64,000 nucleotides of DNA from Limnospira fusiformis SAG 85.79. Its GTDB lineage: Bacteria; Cyanobacteriota; Cyanobacteriia; Cyanobacteriales; Microcoleaceae. The position numbers and the translations under genes were made by a program. The notes beneath the pieces were generated by a model, which saw only the letters and a program-made list of their open reading frames with translations, was not told the origin of the DNA and did no database searches. Below, one piece after another: positions 10,288 to 19,543 of this stretch. The stretch lies in the NCBI RefSeq assembly GCF_012516315.1, contig NZ_CP051185.1, positions 3,477,363 to 3,541,362 on the forward strand, read 5' to 3'. Position 1 is the first letter of the stretch, and each line of letters starts with the position of its first letter.

Positions 10288-11490
10288 TTAGGCATCATCT
10301 AAAGCCACAATACCGGGAAGTTGCTTCCCTTCGAGGAGTTCCAGACTAGCCCCACCACCTGTAGAAATGTGGCTCATCTTTTCACCCAAATTCAATTGTT
10401 CCACAGCCGCCACCGAGTCGCCGCCACCGATAATTGTAGTAGTACCGGTGCTGGTTAGTTCTGCCAAAGTTTGAGCGATCGCCCGAGTACCCGCCGCAAA
10501 CTTCTCAAACTCAAACACTCCCATAGGACCATTCCAGAGGACAGTTTTGCAGTCTCCCAAGGCTTCTTGGAAAACCTTAACCGAATCAGGGCCAATATCC
10601 AATCCCATCCAACCATCAGGAATTGCTTCAACGCTAACAGTTTGAGAATCAGCATCAGCCGCAAACTTATCAGCCAAAACCACATCTGCAGGTAACAACA
10701 TAGTTACCCCTTTTTCTTTCGCCTTCGCTTCCAGGGACTTAGCCAACTCCAGCTTATCTTCTTCCACCAGGGAATTACCCACACTCAGCCCCCTGGCTTT
10801 GTAGAATGTGAAAATCATGCCGCCACCCAGCAACAACTTGTCGCATTTGTCAAGTAACGCTTCAATGACACCAATTTTGCTAGATACCTTAGAACCACCA
10901 ATAATCGCTGCTAGGGGACGTTGAGGGCTTTCAATCGCCCCTTGGAGGAACTGCAATTCCTTCTCAATCAAATAACCCGCCACACAGGGACTCAGATATT
11001 TAGTCACCCCTTCAGTGGAAGCATGGGCGCGGTGTGCAGTACCAAAAGCATCATTTACATACAGATCCGCTACCGAAGCCAACTGCTTGGCAAATTCCGG
11101 ATCATTTTTCTCTTCGGCTGCATGGAAGCGAACATTTTCCAGTAACAGCACATCGCCATCACTCATGGCCCCCACTGCTACGGCGACTTCCTCTCCAATG
11201 CAATCGTCACATTTCTTAACGGTTTTGCCCAAAAGTTCCGACAAACGCGCCGCCACAGGAGTTAAGCGCATTGATTCAACTACTTGACCTTGGGGACGGC
11301 CAAAGTGGCTGCTCAGAATCACTTTAGCCCCTTTAGAGGTCAGATCTTGAATGGTAGGCAGAGCCGCCCGAATCCTGGTATCATCACTAATAGAGCCATT
11401 ATCAAGGGGTACGTTAAAGTCAGCACGCACCAGCACTTTCTTACCGGATAGTTCTGATGCTGACAGATTTGCTACAGTTTTTTTAGCCAC
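10288..11490 (-). CDS. pgk: Phosphoglycerate kinase
   Basis: The 400-residue length, the N-terminal [12 protein letters not shown] signature, the substrate-binding SSHFGRPQG, and the nucleotide-binding [11 protein letters not shown] and GGGDSVAA segments identify phosphoglycerate kinase. It converts 1,3-bisphosphoglycerate and 3-phosphoglycerate in glycolysis and in the Calvin cycle, in the cytoplasm. All key segments appear intact. The gene stands alone, divergent from the downstream-numbered universal stress protein gene with a 168-base spacer that probably holds both promoters. Confidence 0.97.
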   Translation of the reverse strand: MAKKTVANLSASELSGKKVLVRADFNVPLDNGSISDDTRIRAALPTIQDLTSKGAKVILSSHFGRPQGQVVESMRLTPVAARLSELLGKTVKKCDDCIGEEVAVAVGAMSDGDVLLLENVRFHAAEEKNDPEFAKQLASVADLYVNDAFGTAHRAHASTEGVTKYLSPCVAGYLIEKELQFLQGAIESPQRPLAAIIGGSKVSSKIGVIEALLDKCDKLLLGGGMIFTFYKARGLSVGNSLVEEDKLELAKSLEAKAKEKGVTMLLPADVVLADKFAADADSQTVSVEAIPDGWMGLDIGPDSVKVFQEALGDCKTVLWNGPMGVFEFEKFAAGTRAIAQTLAELTSTGTTTIIGGGDSVAAVEQLNLGEKMSHISTGGGASLELLEGKQLPGIVALDDA

Positions 11491-11658
11491 AGGATTAACC
11501 TCGTTGATCGTTTATTCTGGTTTAATCGAAATTAAATGGGAACGGTGAGGGTTATTGGTTAAATGGCCCCTAGGTTGTTACCAACCCGCTGGCCTACCAG
11601 CCATCAAATCGTTCACTGTAAACATTCTACCTAAGTCCGCGTCTTGGAGATGCGAGAT

Positions 11659-12072
11659 ATGTTTAAGACCGTTTTATTTGCTATAGATCAAAGTCGGGAA
11701 GCCCGCGAGGCGGCTGAAAGGGTCATTAATATTGTCCAAACCTATCAGTCTAACCTCTATCTTCTCGCTGTTGTTGAACCAAAAGAACCAGACGGGGAAC
11801 CTCCCCATTCTGAACCGATGACTTCCCCTGATACGGTGAGCCAACTTTTACAGGAGGCTCATGGTATCTTCTCTAAGCTAGGGATTGATGCCAAACTCAT
11901 TGAACGTGAAGGTAAACCTGCTTTTACTATCTGTGATGTGGCTGATGAGATTGATGCTGATCTGATTGTGATGGGTAGTCGCGGCACTGGACTTACAGAA
12001 GAAGGTGTTGCTGACAGTATCACTAACCGTGTGATTAATCTCTCTCCCTGTCCTGTCTTAGTTGTTCCTTAA
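11659..12072 (+). CDS. Universal stress protein (UspA family)
   Basis: The 137-residue single-domain Usp begins MFKTVLFAIDQSREA and ends with the ATP-binding signature GSRGTGLTEEGVADS followed by SPCPVLVVP. The G-2X-G-9X-G(S/T) loop is close to consensus, suggesting nucleotide binding. I choose the ATG at 11659 because GGAG lies about nine bases upstream; in-frame starts further up (TTG 11644, ATG 11650) would overlap that ribosome binding site. It is a stand-alone gene, read away from pgk. Confidence 0.9.
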   Translation: MFKTVLFAIDQSREAREAAERVINIVQTYQSNLYLLAVVEPKEPDGEPPHSEPMTSPDTVSQLLQEAHGIFSKLGIDAKLIEREGKPAFTICDVADEIDADLIVMGSRGTGLTEEGVADSITNRVINLSPCPVLVVP

Positions 12073-12078
12073 CTGATT

Positions 12079-12122
12079 CCCCCCCGTTGACCTATAACCT
12101 ATAACCTACCTTTGACGGGGGG
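12079..12122 (+). terminator. Putative hairpin terminator after the universal stress gene
   Basis: A run ccccccgt at the left pairs with acgggggg at the right, seven bases after the Usp stop codon. The loop contains a short tandem (cctataacctataacctac). A short T-rich stretch follows, so this may be a weak intrinsic terminator. Confidence 0.5.
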
Positions 12123-12403
12123 TTCTCCATTTCTACTAAGTTGATTTTTTAGTCAATTTTTAAAAAATGTCCCCCCAGAACAACCGAGGGGGTTGACAAG
12201 TTCCGGGAATTGATGGTATTATATTGACATATTGCTAAATAATGGAAATATATCCACAAATTTCAAAAATGCGTATATTCCCATTATTTAAAATAATATC
12301 ATGAGCCGGGCAAAAAAGCTACACCCTCACCAATGAGGTCGATTTTTGTAACAATTCTTAACTGTTCGTTACAAAAGTTAACATAAGGGAGTTTGATGGT
12401 GGA
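12123..12403. other. AT-rich intergenic stretch, no gene seen
   Basis: Between the Usp gene and the convergent lipoprotein gene there is AT-rich sequence with another small GC stem near 12171-12192 (ccccccag...gaggggg). I find no open frame worth calling. Confidence 0.4.
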
Positions 12404-12826
12404 TTATTGATTGTCGGTGATTCTTTCCAATTCTTGAATATAGAAATCACCAATATCTAAACCGGGGAGTCCTTCGACAGTAATTTGTTCATAATTAACC
12501 TGACCCCGGATTAACATTTGTTCACCGACAGAAGGTAGAGGTTGGGTAGTAAAAACCCAGATAGTGGCGGTGGAGTCTTGAAGCTGATACGCACCAGCGC
12601 CGACAAAGGGAGCCAGGTTAGCGACAGTCCCCTCTATGTAGATTTTAGACCCAACTTTGCGCTGTTGTGCGATCGCCTCAATTTTAGTAGTTTGGCGAGT
12701 AAATTGAGTGGTAGACTCAATAATTTGGCGACAGCCAATCATCCCTGGTGTTAGGGATAGTAGAATCAAGAGAATATGGAAGCGGTTAGCAAAGCGTGGG
12801 GGTAGGACAATGGCGAATGTAGTCAT
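12404..12826 (-). CDS. Small probable lipoprotein with an OB-fold-like domain
   Basis: The 140-residue protein has a hydrophobic N-terminal stretch ([13 protein letters not shown]) ending at a possible lipobox cysteine (MIGC, about residue 32), followed by a compact beta-rich domain ([33 protein letters not shown]) with the look of an OB fold. No enzyme motif is visible. It faces folD divergently with about 65 bases between them. I do not recognise a specific function; membrane anchoring is inferred. Confidence 0.65.
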   Translation of the reverse strand: MTTFAIVLPPRFANRFHILLILLSLTPGMIGCRQIIESTTQFTRQTTKIEAIAQQRKVGSKIYIEGTVANLAPFVGAGAYQLQDSTATIWVFTTQPLPSVGEQMLIRGQVNYEQITVEGLPGLDIGDFYIQELERITDNQ

Positions 12827-12891
12827 TTTGTATAAAAAGGGGACAAATTTCTGGGAAGATATACTGGCTTGGAATTGTTGGATATATTGTG

Positions 12892-13752
12892 ATGGCTAAT
12901 TTATTAGACGGTAAGACAACAGCCCAAAAAATTCAATCGCAATTGAGGGAAAAAATTAAAACCCTAGAACCGCAAAGGGGACGACCTCCAGGTTTAGCAG
13001 TGTTAATGGTAGGAGATAACCCCGCCAGCGCCGTTTATGTCCGCAACAAAGAGAAATCCTGTGAACGGGTAGGAATAGCATCGTTTGGTCAACATTTCCC
13101 GGCTGATACAAGCCAGGAAGAACTTAAAGAGGCGATCGCCAATTTAAACGAAGATGATCGGGTTGATGGTATTCTAGTACAACTGCCGTTACCAGAACAC
13201 CTAGACGCTGTGAGTTTGCTGTATGAGATAGCGCCGCACAAAGACGCAGACGGGTTGCACCCCATGAACTTAGGGGGATTAGTAAGAGGGGAAAAGGGGT
13301 TACGCAGTTGTACTCCAGCGGGGGTAATGCGTCTATTAGAAGAATATCAAATCCCATTAGCGGGAAAACGAGCGGTAGTGCTAGGACGGAGTATCTTAGT
13401 GGGGAAACCCATGGCTTTGATGTTACTAGAGGCTAATTGTACAGTAACTGTAGCCCACTCTCGGACGGAAAACCTAGAAGCGATCGCATCGGAAGCTGAT
13501 ATTCTGATCGCGGCGGTAGGTCGTCCCGAGATGGTGGGAGCGAATTGTATCAAACCGGGGGCGGTAGTGATTGATGTGGGAATTAACCGCTTAGAAGATG
13601 CTAACGGAAAATCGCGGTTAGTAGGAGATGTAGACTTCCAGGCGGCTGAACCCATAGCAGGATATATTACCCCTGTACCGGGTGGTATCGGTCCGATGAC
13701 TGTGGCTATGCTGTTACAGAATACGGTGGAAAGTTATCAAAAACGCATCTGA
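12892..13752 (+). CDS. folD: Bifunctional methylenetetrahydrofolate dehydrogenase/cyclohydrolase
   Basis: The 286-residue protein carries FolD signatures: the substrate-site [15 protein letters not shown] with the catalytic lysine, [10 protein letters not shown], the NADP-binding [12 protein letters not shown], and the C-terminal [15 protein letters not shown]. It interconverts 5,10-methylene-, methenyl- and 10-formyl-tetrahydrofolate in cytoplasmic one-carbon metabolism. I prefer the ATG at 12892 over a GTG one codon earlier. crtE follows on the same strand after about 150 bases, so co-transcription is possible. Confidence 0.97.
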   Translation: MANLLDGKTTAQKIQSQLREKIKTLEPQRGRPPGLAVLMVGDNPASAVYVRNKEKSCERVGIASFGQHFPADTSQEELKEAIANLNEDDRVDGILVQLPLPEHLDAVSLLYEIAPHKDADGLHPMNLGGLVRGEKGLRSCTPAGVMRLLEEYQIPLAGKRAVVLGRSILVGKPMALMLLEANCTVTVAHSRTENLEAIASEADILIAAVGRPEMVGANCIKPGAVVIDVGINRLEDANGKSRLVGDVDFQAAEPIAGYITPVPGGIGPMTVAMLLQNTVESYQKRI

Positions 13753-13906
13753 TCGACTCGATGATGTGATTAACGGGATTCGCGATCGCGCATGGTGTCA
13801 AAAGACCCGTACAATAAAAACTGATGTTCACCGATTACTGCCCTACTTGTCCCTATAAACCGCTATCAGACTTTGGCTGGTTGGGCTGTGGGGTTTGCCC
13901 CTAATT

Positions 13907-14857
13907 ATGACAGATATCAACACCGACGGTATGGTAGTCACAGAAAACATGGATTTATCCGGGTCAGACAGACCATTTGACCTATCGACTTATCTTAGCC
14001 AAAAAAAGGAATTAGTGGAAGCGGCGCTAGATGCTGCTATTGCTGTCACCTACCCCGAAAAAATTTATGAGTCGATGCGCTATTCCCTCATGGCTGGGGG
14101 AAAACGGCTGCGACCTATTTTATGTTTAGCTACCTGTGAACTGCTTGGGGGTACAGTGGAAATGGCAATGCCGACAGCCTGCGCCCTAGAGATGATTCAT
14201 ACGATGTCTTTAATTCACGATGATCTACCAGCAATGGATAATGATGATTATCGGCGTGGGAAATTGACTAACCACAAGGTCTATGGCGAGGATATTGCTA
14301 TTTTAGCGGGAGATGGATTGCTAAGTTATGCTTTTGAGTTCGTGGCTACCCAAACTCAAGGTGTACCCCCGGAAAGAGTCCTACAGGTAATCGGTCGCCT
14401 GGGTCGTGCGGTGGGGGCGACTGGATTGGTGGGCGGTCAGGTGGTAGATTTAGCATCGGAGGGTTTATCAGATATATCTGAGGAAACTCTAACTTTTATC
14501 CATACCCACAAAACTGGGGCTTTATTAGAAGCCTGTGTGGTCTGTGGTGCGATTTTGGCGGGTGCTAATGAAACTGACCTGGAGAGACTCTCTCGCTATG
14601 CTAAAAATATTGGCTTGGCGTTTCAAATTGTCGATGATATTCTCGATATTACCGTACCCTCGTCGGAGTTGGGTAAAACCGCAGGCAAGGATCTGGAAGC
14701 TCAAAAGGCTACCTATCCTAGTTTATGGGGCTTGGAAAAGTCACGGGCGAAAGCTCAACAACTGGTGGAGGAGGCTAAGGCTGAATTACAGGCTTTTGGA
14801 AACGGTGGTTGCGCTCTGGCGGCGATCGCTGATTTTATTACCTATCGCAGTCACTAA
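13907..14857 (+). CDS. crtE: Geranylgeranyl diphosphate synthase
   Basis: This class I trans-prenyltransferase has both aspartate-rich motifs: the first ([10 protein letters not shown]) after LIHD and the second (FQIVDDILD) near residue 235. It makes the C20 diphosphate used for carotenoids, the chlorophyll phytyl chain and quinones. I choose the ATG at 13907; an in-frame TTG 12 bases upstream is less likely. The next gene, a DUF212 phosphatase-like protein, begins 25 bases after the stop, an arrangement common in cyanobacteria and probably an operon. Confidence 0.95.
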   Translation: MTDINTDGMVVTENMDLSGSDRPFDLSTYLSQKKELVEAALDAAIAVTYPEKIYESMRYSLMAGGKRLRPILCLATCELLGGTVEMAMPTACALEMIHTMSLIHDDLPAMDNDDYRRGKLTNHKVYGEDIAILAGDGLLSYAFEFVATQTQGVPPERVLQVIGRLGRAVGATGLVGGQVVDLASEGLSDISEETLTFIHTHKTGALLEACVVCGAILAGANETDLERLSRYAKNIGLAFQIVDDILDITVPSSELGKTAGKDLEAQKATYPSLWGLEKSRAKAQQLVEEAKAELQAFGNGGCALAAIADFITYRSH

Positions 14858-14882
14858 CTTTTAAAGCGAGGTGTTCAACCCC

Positions 14883-15338
14883 ATGCAAGAATTTGGTCAC
14901 ATATTGGACAACCGGGTGCTGTTAGTGGCACTGTTTGCTTGTCTGTTCGCCCAAGCGTCTAAACTGGCGATCGAATTGATACAGCATGGAAAAATTAATC
15001 TGCGGGTTCTGGTGACTACTGGGGGAATGCCTAGTTCTCACTCAGCCTTTGTGGGTGCTTTAGCCGCCAGTGTTGGTCAGGTGATCGGGTGGGGTAGCCC
15101 GGAGTTTGCGATCGCTGTGGTATTTGCTATTATTGTTATGTATGATGCGGCGGGTGTCCGACAAGCAGCAGGGAAACAGGCTCGCATTCTTAATCAGATT
15201 ATGGACGAGTTATTCCAAGAGCATCCCCAATTTAATGAGGACCGCCTCAAGGAATTACTCGGACATACCCCCTTTCAGGTGATTGTGGGCTTGAGTTTGG
15301 GAATAGCGATCGCAGCTTTAGCAGAACTTACCTATTAG
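14883..15338 (+). CDS. Divergent PAP2-family (DUF212) membrane protein
   Basis: This small protein of about 151 residues has four hydrophobic segments and the motifs GGMPSSHSAFV and YDAAGVRQAAGKQA, typical of the divergent PAP2/DUF212 family of acid phosphatase-like membrane proteins. Its position behind crtE suggests a role in handling prenyl diphosphates, which is inference. A GCGAGG about 10 bases before the ATG at 14883 supports that start; a GTG at 14871 is an alternative that would add four residues. Confidence 0.85.
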   Translation: MQEFGHILDNRVLLVALFACLFAQASKLAIELIQHGKINLRVLVTTGGMPSSHSAFVGALAASVGQVIGWGSPEFAIAVVFAIIVMYDAAGVRQAAGKQARILNQIMDELFQEHPQFNEDRLKELLGHTPFQVIVGLSLGIAIAALAELTY

Positions 15339-15354
15339 CTACGATATTGGGAAT

Positions 15355-16023
15355 TTAATCGCCAGTAGCTAGGTTAGGTCGCTCAATTTTCACCCGACTG
15401 CTATCAACCATGAGCGACCAAAATCCCTGATCATTGAGACGGCGGAAAACTTCCATGGCACTATTCGGCTCGGCGGTATGTTCTACCAGTAAATAGAAGC
15501 GCCGATTATAGGAAACTATGGGAATTCTTCTCCCCATAGTTGCCTCAAGTCTAGCCGCAATTTCTGGCTGGTTGAAATAGTCTACCATGATCGCATAACC
15601 CATGCCTAGGGGTTGGCTACCCAAATCACTGCTAGGACCAGAAGGACCGACAGGGGGACGTGGTTCGGGTCTAGGAGTTACTGCTGCATCAGATTTAACC
15701 ACATGGGTGGATAAACCGGCTGTTTCCTTGAAATAAGCCGCCCAGTCTTCGGCAATTAGGACGTCATCAAAACCGCCAACTCTGGTGACAATATCATTGA
15801 GATAGCGACACACCTGGCTTTCTATGTTGCTAGGTAGGACTTGACGCGCTAGTGCTTGTGTCTCGGGGGTGTTGCTGGTGATTAACAGCAAATACTCACC
15901 GGGTCGAGGGGGAACACAGGAGGCTTGACCAAAGCTGGGTTTAGCACTGAAACCTATGGTAAGCAGAACCACCCCTACAGAACTAATCCTAGTTAACCAT
16001 CGCCTCAACCTAAGTTTAACCAT
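15355..16023 (-). CDS. Exported conserved protein of unknown function
   Basis: The 222-residue protein begins with a basic stretch and a hydrophobic core (VGVVLLTIGFSA) followed by a likely signal-peptidase site near SFGQA, so it is probably periplasmic. A proline-rich linker (PRPEPRPPVGPSGP, about residue 128) joins two similar halves; both contain segments about reading or storing values (EYLLLITSNTPETQAL, RRFYLLVEHTAEP) with a SPOR-like flavour. I cannot assign a function. It ends 16 bases from the convergent DUF212 gene. Confidence 0.65.
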   Translation of the reverse strand: MVKLRLRRWLTRISSVGVVLLTIGFSAKPSFGQASCVPPRPGEYLLLITSNTPETQALARQVLPSNIESQVCRYLNDIVTRVGGFDDVLIAEDWAAYFKETAGLSTHVVKSDAAVTPRPEPRPPVGPSGPSSDLGSQPLGMGYAIMVDYFNQPEIAARLEATMGRRIPIVSYNRRFYLLVEHTAEPNSAMEVFRRLNDQGFWSLMVDSSRVKIERPNLATGD

Positions 16024-16086
16024 AGCTATAACAACTTTTGCGATCGATTTTGCAGCTATTGTACCCGAATTGAGATTTTCTGAGCG

Positions 16087-16148
16087 TAGGGGCGGTTTCT
16101 TTAGACAATCCTGATTTCAACCACATGATCTGAGAACCCGCCCCTATA
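16087..16148. mobile_element. Small MITE-like inverted repeat (GGGGCGG family)
   Basis: The segment starts taggggcggttt and ends gaacccgcccctata, forming terminal inverted repeats around about 35 bases. Three relatives lie inside the tnpB pseudogene at 28277, 28947 and 29029. It has no coding capacity. Confidence 0.6.
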
Positions 16149-16193
16149 GCCTGAAATAGTAGTATATTGAGCGACCACAGGTAATCAGGATTT

Positions 16194-16520
16194 TTAGCCA
16201 GCAGTAGCCAGAGACGCGATCGCATCAGGGATAGTAGCTGAAGGCGCTTCAAATTGTCCGGTAATCACGTGCTCAAGTCGCAATTTCAGCCAAGTAATAA
16301 ACTGAGGGTTAGTAGAAACCAACGCCGCCGCTGGTTTAGGACATTTAGCTTTCACTTCGGCCATTTCGGGCGCTTCCAAAAATCCTGGCTCAATTACTAA
16401 CCAAAAATCGATCTCCTTTTCCTGTTCTTGATAATTGCGCCGACGTTCCTTGAGCACTTCCTCAATAGGTTCCTCGATCACAAAGTCTTTACTAGCTAGG
16501 AGATAATAATAAGTTGCCAT
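16194..16520 (-). CDS. ycf54: Ycf54-like subunit of the Mg-protoporphyrin monomethyl ester cyclase
   Basis: The 108-residue protein begins MATYYYLLASKDFVIEEPI and continues with EVLKERRRNYQEQEKEIDFW, a pattern specific to Ycf54 (DUF2488). Ycf54 assists the oxygen-dependent cyclase that forms ring E of chlorophyll, at or near the membrane. Length fits the family. pdxJ lies upstream on the same strand with a 55-base gap, so they may share a transcript. The assignment is by sequence pattern and supports a cyanobacterial origin. Confidence 0.9.
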   Translation of the reverse strand: MATYYYLLASKDFVIEEPIEEVLKERRRNYQEQEKEIDFWLVIEPGFLEAPEMAEVKAKCPKPAAALVSTNPQFITWLKLRLEHVITGQFEAPSATIPDAIASLATAG

Positions 16521-16575
16521 TTGTTTGTCACCTACAATTAACTAAAGAACAACTGGGCTGACTGTAACTTTCCCG

Positions 16576-17289
16576 TTAACCCAGGATAGCCTGTTTCATT
16601 TCCCGCACGGCTTTATCTAAACCGACAAGAACTGCCCGACTTATTATTGTATGACCAATGTTGAGTTCTTCCATACCTTCTAAGCGGGCTACAGGTTGCA
16701 CATTCCAATAAGTCAAGCCGTGACCCGCATTAACTCGCAGTCCGGCTTCTAGGGCTAATTTACATCCTTGGGCTAAAATCTCGAGTTCCTTTTGCTGTTG
16801 GACTCCCTTGGCTTCGCAGTAACAACCTGTATGTAGTTCGATGAATTGGGCTTTAACTGTGGCTGAGGCTTCGATTTGGGCGGGGTTAGGATCGATAAAT
16901 AAACTTACGGGGATTCCTGCATTTTGCAGGGTGCTGACTACTTCTGACATCCGCTGTAGTTGACCCAGGATATCTAATCCTCCTTCGGTGGTGACTTCTT
17001 CCCGGCGTTCGGGTACTAAGGTTATGTAGTCGGGTTTAATATCTAGGGCGATCGCTACCATTTCATCTGTGGCGGCCATTTCCAGGTTTAGGTGAGTTCT
17101 CACGGTTTCCCGTAACAGTCGCACATCTCTATCTTGGATATGACGGCGATCTTCGCGCAAATGTACTGTAATCCCGTCTGCTCCCGCTAGTTCTGCGATC
17201 GCCGCCGCTGCTACTGGATCCGGTTCCACTGTCCGCCGGGCTTGTCTAATTGTGGCAATGTGGTCAATATTTACACCGAGAGTGGGCAT
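16576..17289 (-). CDS. pdxJ: Pyridoxine 5'-phosphate synthase
   Basis: PdxJ makes pyridoxine 5'-phosphate from 1-deoxyxylulose 5-phosphate and 3-amino-2-oxopropyl phosphate in vitamin B6 synthesis. The family signatures are present: [15 protein letters not shown] at the N-terminus, [13 protein letters not shown], and [14 protein letters not shown] near the C-terminus. I place the start at the ATG giving MPTLGVN (17287-17289), since homologues begin there; an ATG five codons earlier is possible. Confidence 0.95.
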   Translation of the reverse strand: MPTLGVNIDHIATIRQARRTVEPDPVAAAAIAELAGADGITVHLREDRRHIQDRDVRLLRETVRTHLNLEMAATDEMVAIALDIKPDYITLVPERREEVTTEGGLDILGQLQRMSEVVSTLQNAGIPVSLFIDPNPAQIEASATVKAQFIELHTGCYCEAKGVQQQKELEILAQGCKLALEAGLRVNAGHGLTYWNVQPVARLEGMEELNIGHTIISRAVLVGLDKAVREMKQAILG

Positions 17290-17631
17290 AGTTCTTTTGA
17301 TCAAATCTTAGACCACAACAGTTTGACATATTCATGGGAACTCTGAAAAGTTAATTATTACAGGCCTTTCAAGAAAAGACCAACAGGGTATTGACAAAAT
17401 CGATATTATATGTATATGAGTGTGATATAGAAATATTGTGGTAACATTACAGCTTGTTCACCAGTCGCTTAATACATTGCCCTCACCCTAAATCCCTCTG
17501 CCAGAGAGGGAGAGGGACTTTGAAAGGTGATCAGATGATTTCTGAACAGGCTGTAAGGTGCGTATCTGTGGGTAAATAATGCCGAATGGGGCTTAGTATA
17601 GATTATTAATAGGGAGTGGGTCATCAATATT
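17290..17631. other. Intergenic region between pdxJ and a small membrane gene
   Basis: About 340 bases between divergent genes hold no gene that I can support. A small GC-rich repeat with inverted symmetry (ctctgccagagag near 17498-17510) sits in a common 'ccctcaccctaaatccctctgcc' type dispersed repeat. Confidence 0.35.
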
Positions 17632-17961
17632 GTGAATCTGGGGAACTTTAGGAAACTGCATAGCACGATGGCTCCGATTGTGATGCTACCACTATTTGTG
17701 ACGGTATTTACGGGGGTAGCTTACCGATTGGGGAAAAGTTGGTTTGGTTTATCAAGGGACCAGGTACATTTTTTAATGGTGATTCATGAAGGGGAATATT
17801 TAGGGCAAACCTTAGAACCTGTGTATGTGCTATTAAATGGCTTAGGTTTACTGTGGATGCTGATCACGGGGTTAACAATGGTGTTTCAAAATATGAAGCG
17901 ATCGCGATGGTTTAGGAATCTGCAAGCCAAAAAACAGGCTTCATCCCAATCGCCAGAATAA
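17632..17961 (+). CDS. Small PepSY-like membrane protein
   Basis: The 109-residue protein starts with GTG and has an N-terminal RKLHSTMAPIVMLPLFVT helix, a middle segment (DQVHFLMVIHEGEYLG) and a second helix pair (LLNGLGLLWMLITGLTMVF). The RK-HxxxxP and later IHEG patterns resemble the short PepSY-associated membrane proteins found in many bacteria. A transport or redox role is possible; none can be shown here. It is a lone gene. Confidence 0.65.
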   Translation: MNLGNFRKLHSTMAPIVMLPLFVTVFTGVAYRLGKSWFGLSRDQVHFLMVIHEGEYLGQTLEPVYVLLNGLGLLWMLITGLTMVFQNMKRSRWFRNLQAKKQASSQSPE

Positions 17962-18106
17962 ATGGGTTATTTCCGTTTGGGGACTAAAAAACCTTCAACT
18001 TTCCTCAATATCTGTTAGGCGATCGCATGAGCTAGAATAATTTAAGCCGGAAATGGCGATCGCCCATTTCCAGGGGACAACCTTCTAGGGGGGGTAAACC
18101 TTGACC

Positions 18107-18859
18107 ATGACACCAAGTGAGTTGAACCACTGTTATAGGGTCCTTGAATTGCAACCCGGTGCATCCCTGGAGGTTGTAGATAGGGCTTATAAAGATTTAG
18201 CATTTATCTGGCATCCCGATCGCATTCCAGAAGATAACCAACGGCTGCGACAGTTAGCAGAAGATAAACTCAAGGAAATTAACCAGGCGCGCGATAAGTT
18301 GCGATCGCTGTTGAGGTCTAATAAAACGAAACCATCGAAACCGACCCCCAGACCTGAGTATGCTGGGGCTAAACGTCAGACCCAGACCAGCCACAACACC
18401 AACTCATATTATACTTACCGCGCGGCCACTCCACCCCACCGTCCCCCCAAACAGGAGTATCAGTCACCACCAGCTTATCAGCGTCCATCCTATTCTGATT
18501 TGACTAACGCTGATTTTCGGGGGGCGAACCTGAAGGAAAGAGATTTGTCGGGACGGAATTTGAGTGGGGCAGATCTGAGTTATGCTGATATGACGGATTG
18601 TTTTTTACATAGAGTTAACTTGAGTGGGGCTTGTTTGCATCGGGCTAATTTATTCCGGGCTAATTTTTTGCAGGCCAATCTGAGTTACGCTAATCTTCAG
18701 GAGGCTAACCTAATTGGTGCGGATTTAAGTGGTGCGGATTTGCGGGGGGCTAATTTAACCGGGGCGAAAGTGGGATATAGCGATCGCTTAATGGTGAAAC
18801 TAACCGGGGCTAATTTGGCTGGGGCAATTTTACCAGATGGCACTATTCACCCGGGTTAA
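18107..18859 (+). CDS. J-domain protein with pentapeptide repeats
   Basis: Residues 1-70 form a J domain (YRVLELQPGASLEVVDRAYKD, then the HPD tripeptide in FIWHPDRIP), which stimulates DnaK-type chaperones. A proline- and glutamine-rich linker (about 75-135) leads to about 100 residues of A(D/N)LXX pentapeptide repeats (ADLSYADMTD, ANLFRANF, ADLSGADLRGANL), which fold as a right-handed beta helix. I choose the ATG at 18107 over a TTG two codons upstream. Its stop overlaps the stop of the convergent neighbour. Confidence 0.88.
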   Translation: MTPSELNHCYRVLELQPGASLEVVDRAYKDLAFIWHPDRIPEDNQRLRQLAEDKLKEINQARDKLRSLLRSNKTKPSKPTPRPEYAGAKRQTQTSHNTNSYYTYRAATPPHRPPKQEYQSPPAYQRPSYSDLTNADFRGANLKERDLSGRNLSGADLSYADMTDCFLHRVNLSGACLHRANLFRANFLQANLSYANLQEANLIGADLSGADLRGANLTGAKVGYSDRLMVKLTGANLAGAILPDGTIHPG

Positions 18860-19509
18860 AACTGATAGCTGCGATCGCTTACCCACAAACGTAGTGGAAT
18901 TGCATTCCCCTGGGAGTCCACTTTGACTTCAACCACAAAAGACTCAGGATCGCGACTTTGAGCGCGGCTAATGTTCTCGTTAACCTCTAAGCGCTTATTT
19001 TCCGGCATATAGTAGGTTTCCAGACCGTATTTTAGACCCCAGCCATCACCTGTACCTCGAATGGCGATCTGATTTTCTGGTAAATTATCAGGACGCTGGT
19101 TGCTAACTGCTACGGGTTGCCAAGGAAGGGGGCGATCGCCTTCTGGTTGTTCTTGGGGTTTTTCTAGGATCACATAAACTGTATCACCATCTCGGATAGA
19201 ATTTCTGTGTGACATGGTACCGGAACCGGGAAGATTTCTGAGGGTACTAGGTTGAGAAATTTCATAACTGAGAATTTGATAATAACCCCGCAAGAAATCA
19301 TAGGGGTCAACGGGGGCTGTTTGTAATACAACAGTTGTTCCAGTAATATATGTGTAAAAAGCCTGAGCCGGAATTGATATTACCAATGCTACCTGACACA
19401 ATAGGGGAGCCAGAAGTCGCCAATTGGGTAAGCGACGTTGACGGCTATTTACTGAACCCGGAAGGATAACTGAGGGTTTTGCGGATGGGATTTTGTTAGT
19501 GTTAACCAT
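18856..19509 (-). CDS. GDYXXLXY-family membrane-anchored protein
   Basis: The 217-residue protein has one N-terminal membrane segment (WRLLAPLLCQVALVISIPAQ) and then the family motif in diverged form (LRGYYQILSYEI, about residue 87). Proteins of this family are usually encoded next to a DUF2157 protein, as here: the DUF2157 gene lies 34 bases upstream on the same strand. The pair is probably an operon of membrane proteins of unknown role. Its stop codon shares bases with the stop of the convergent J-domain gene. Confidence 0.8.
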   Translation of the reverse strand: MVNTNKIPSAKPSVILPGSVNSRQRRLPNWRLLAPLLCQVALVISIPAQAFYTYITGTTVVLQTAPVDPYDFLRGYYQILSYEISQPSTLRNLPGSGTMSHRNSIRDGDTVYVILEKPQEQPEGDRPLPWQPVAVSNQRPDNLPENQIAIRGTGDGWGLKYGLETYYMPENKRLEVNENISRAQSRDPESFVVEVKVDSQGNAIPLRLWVSDRSYQF

Positions 19510-19543
19510 ACTGTTACCTCACCATGAAAGATGAAATTATGAA

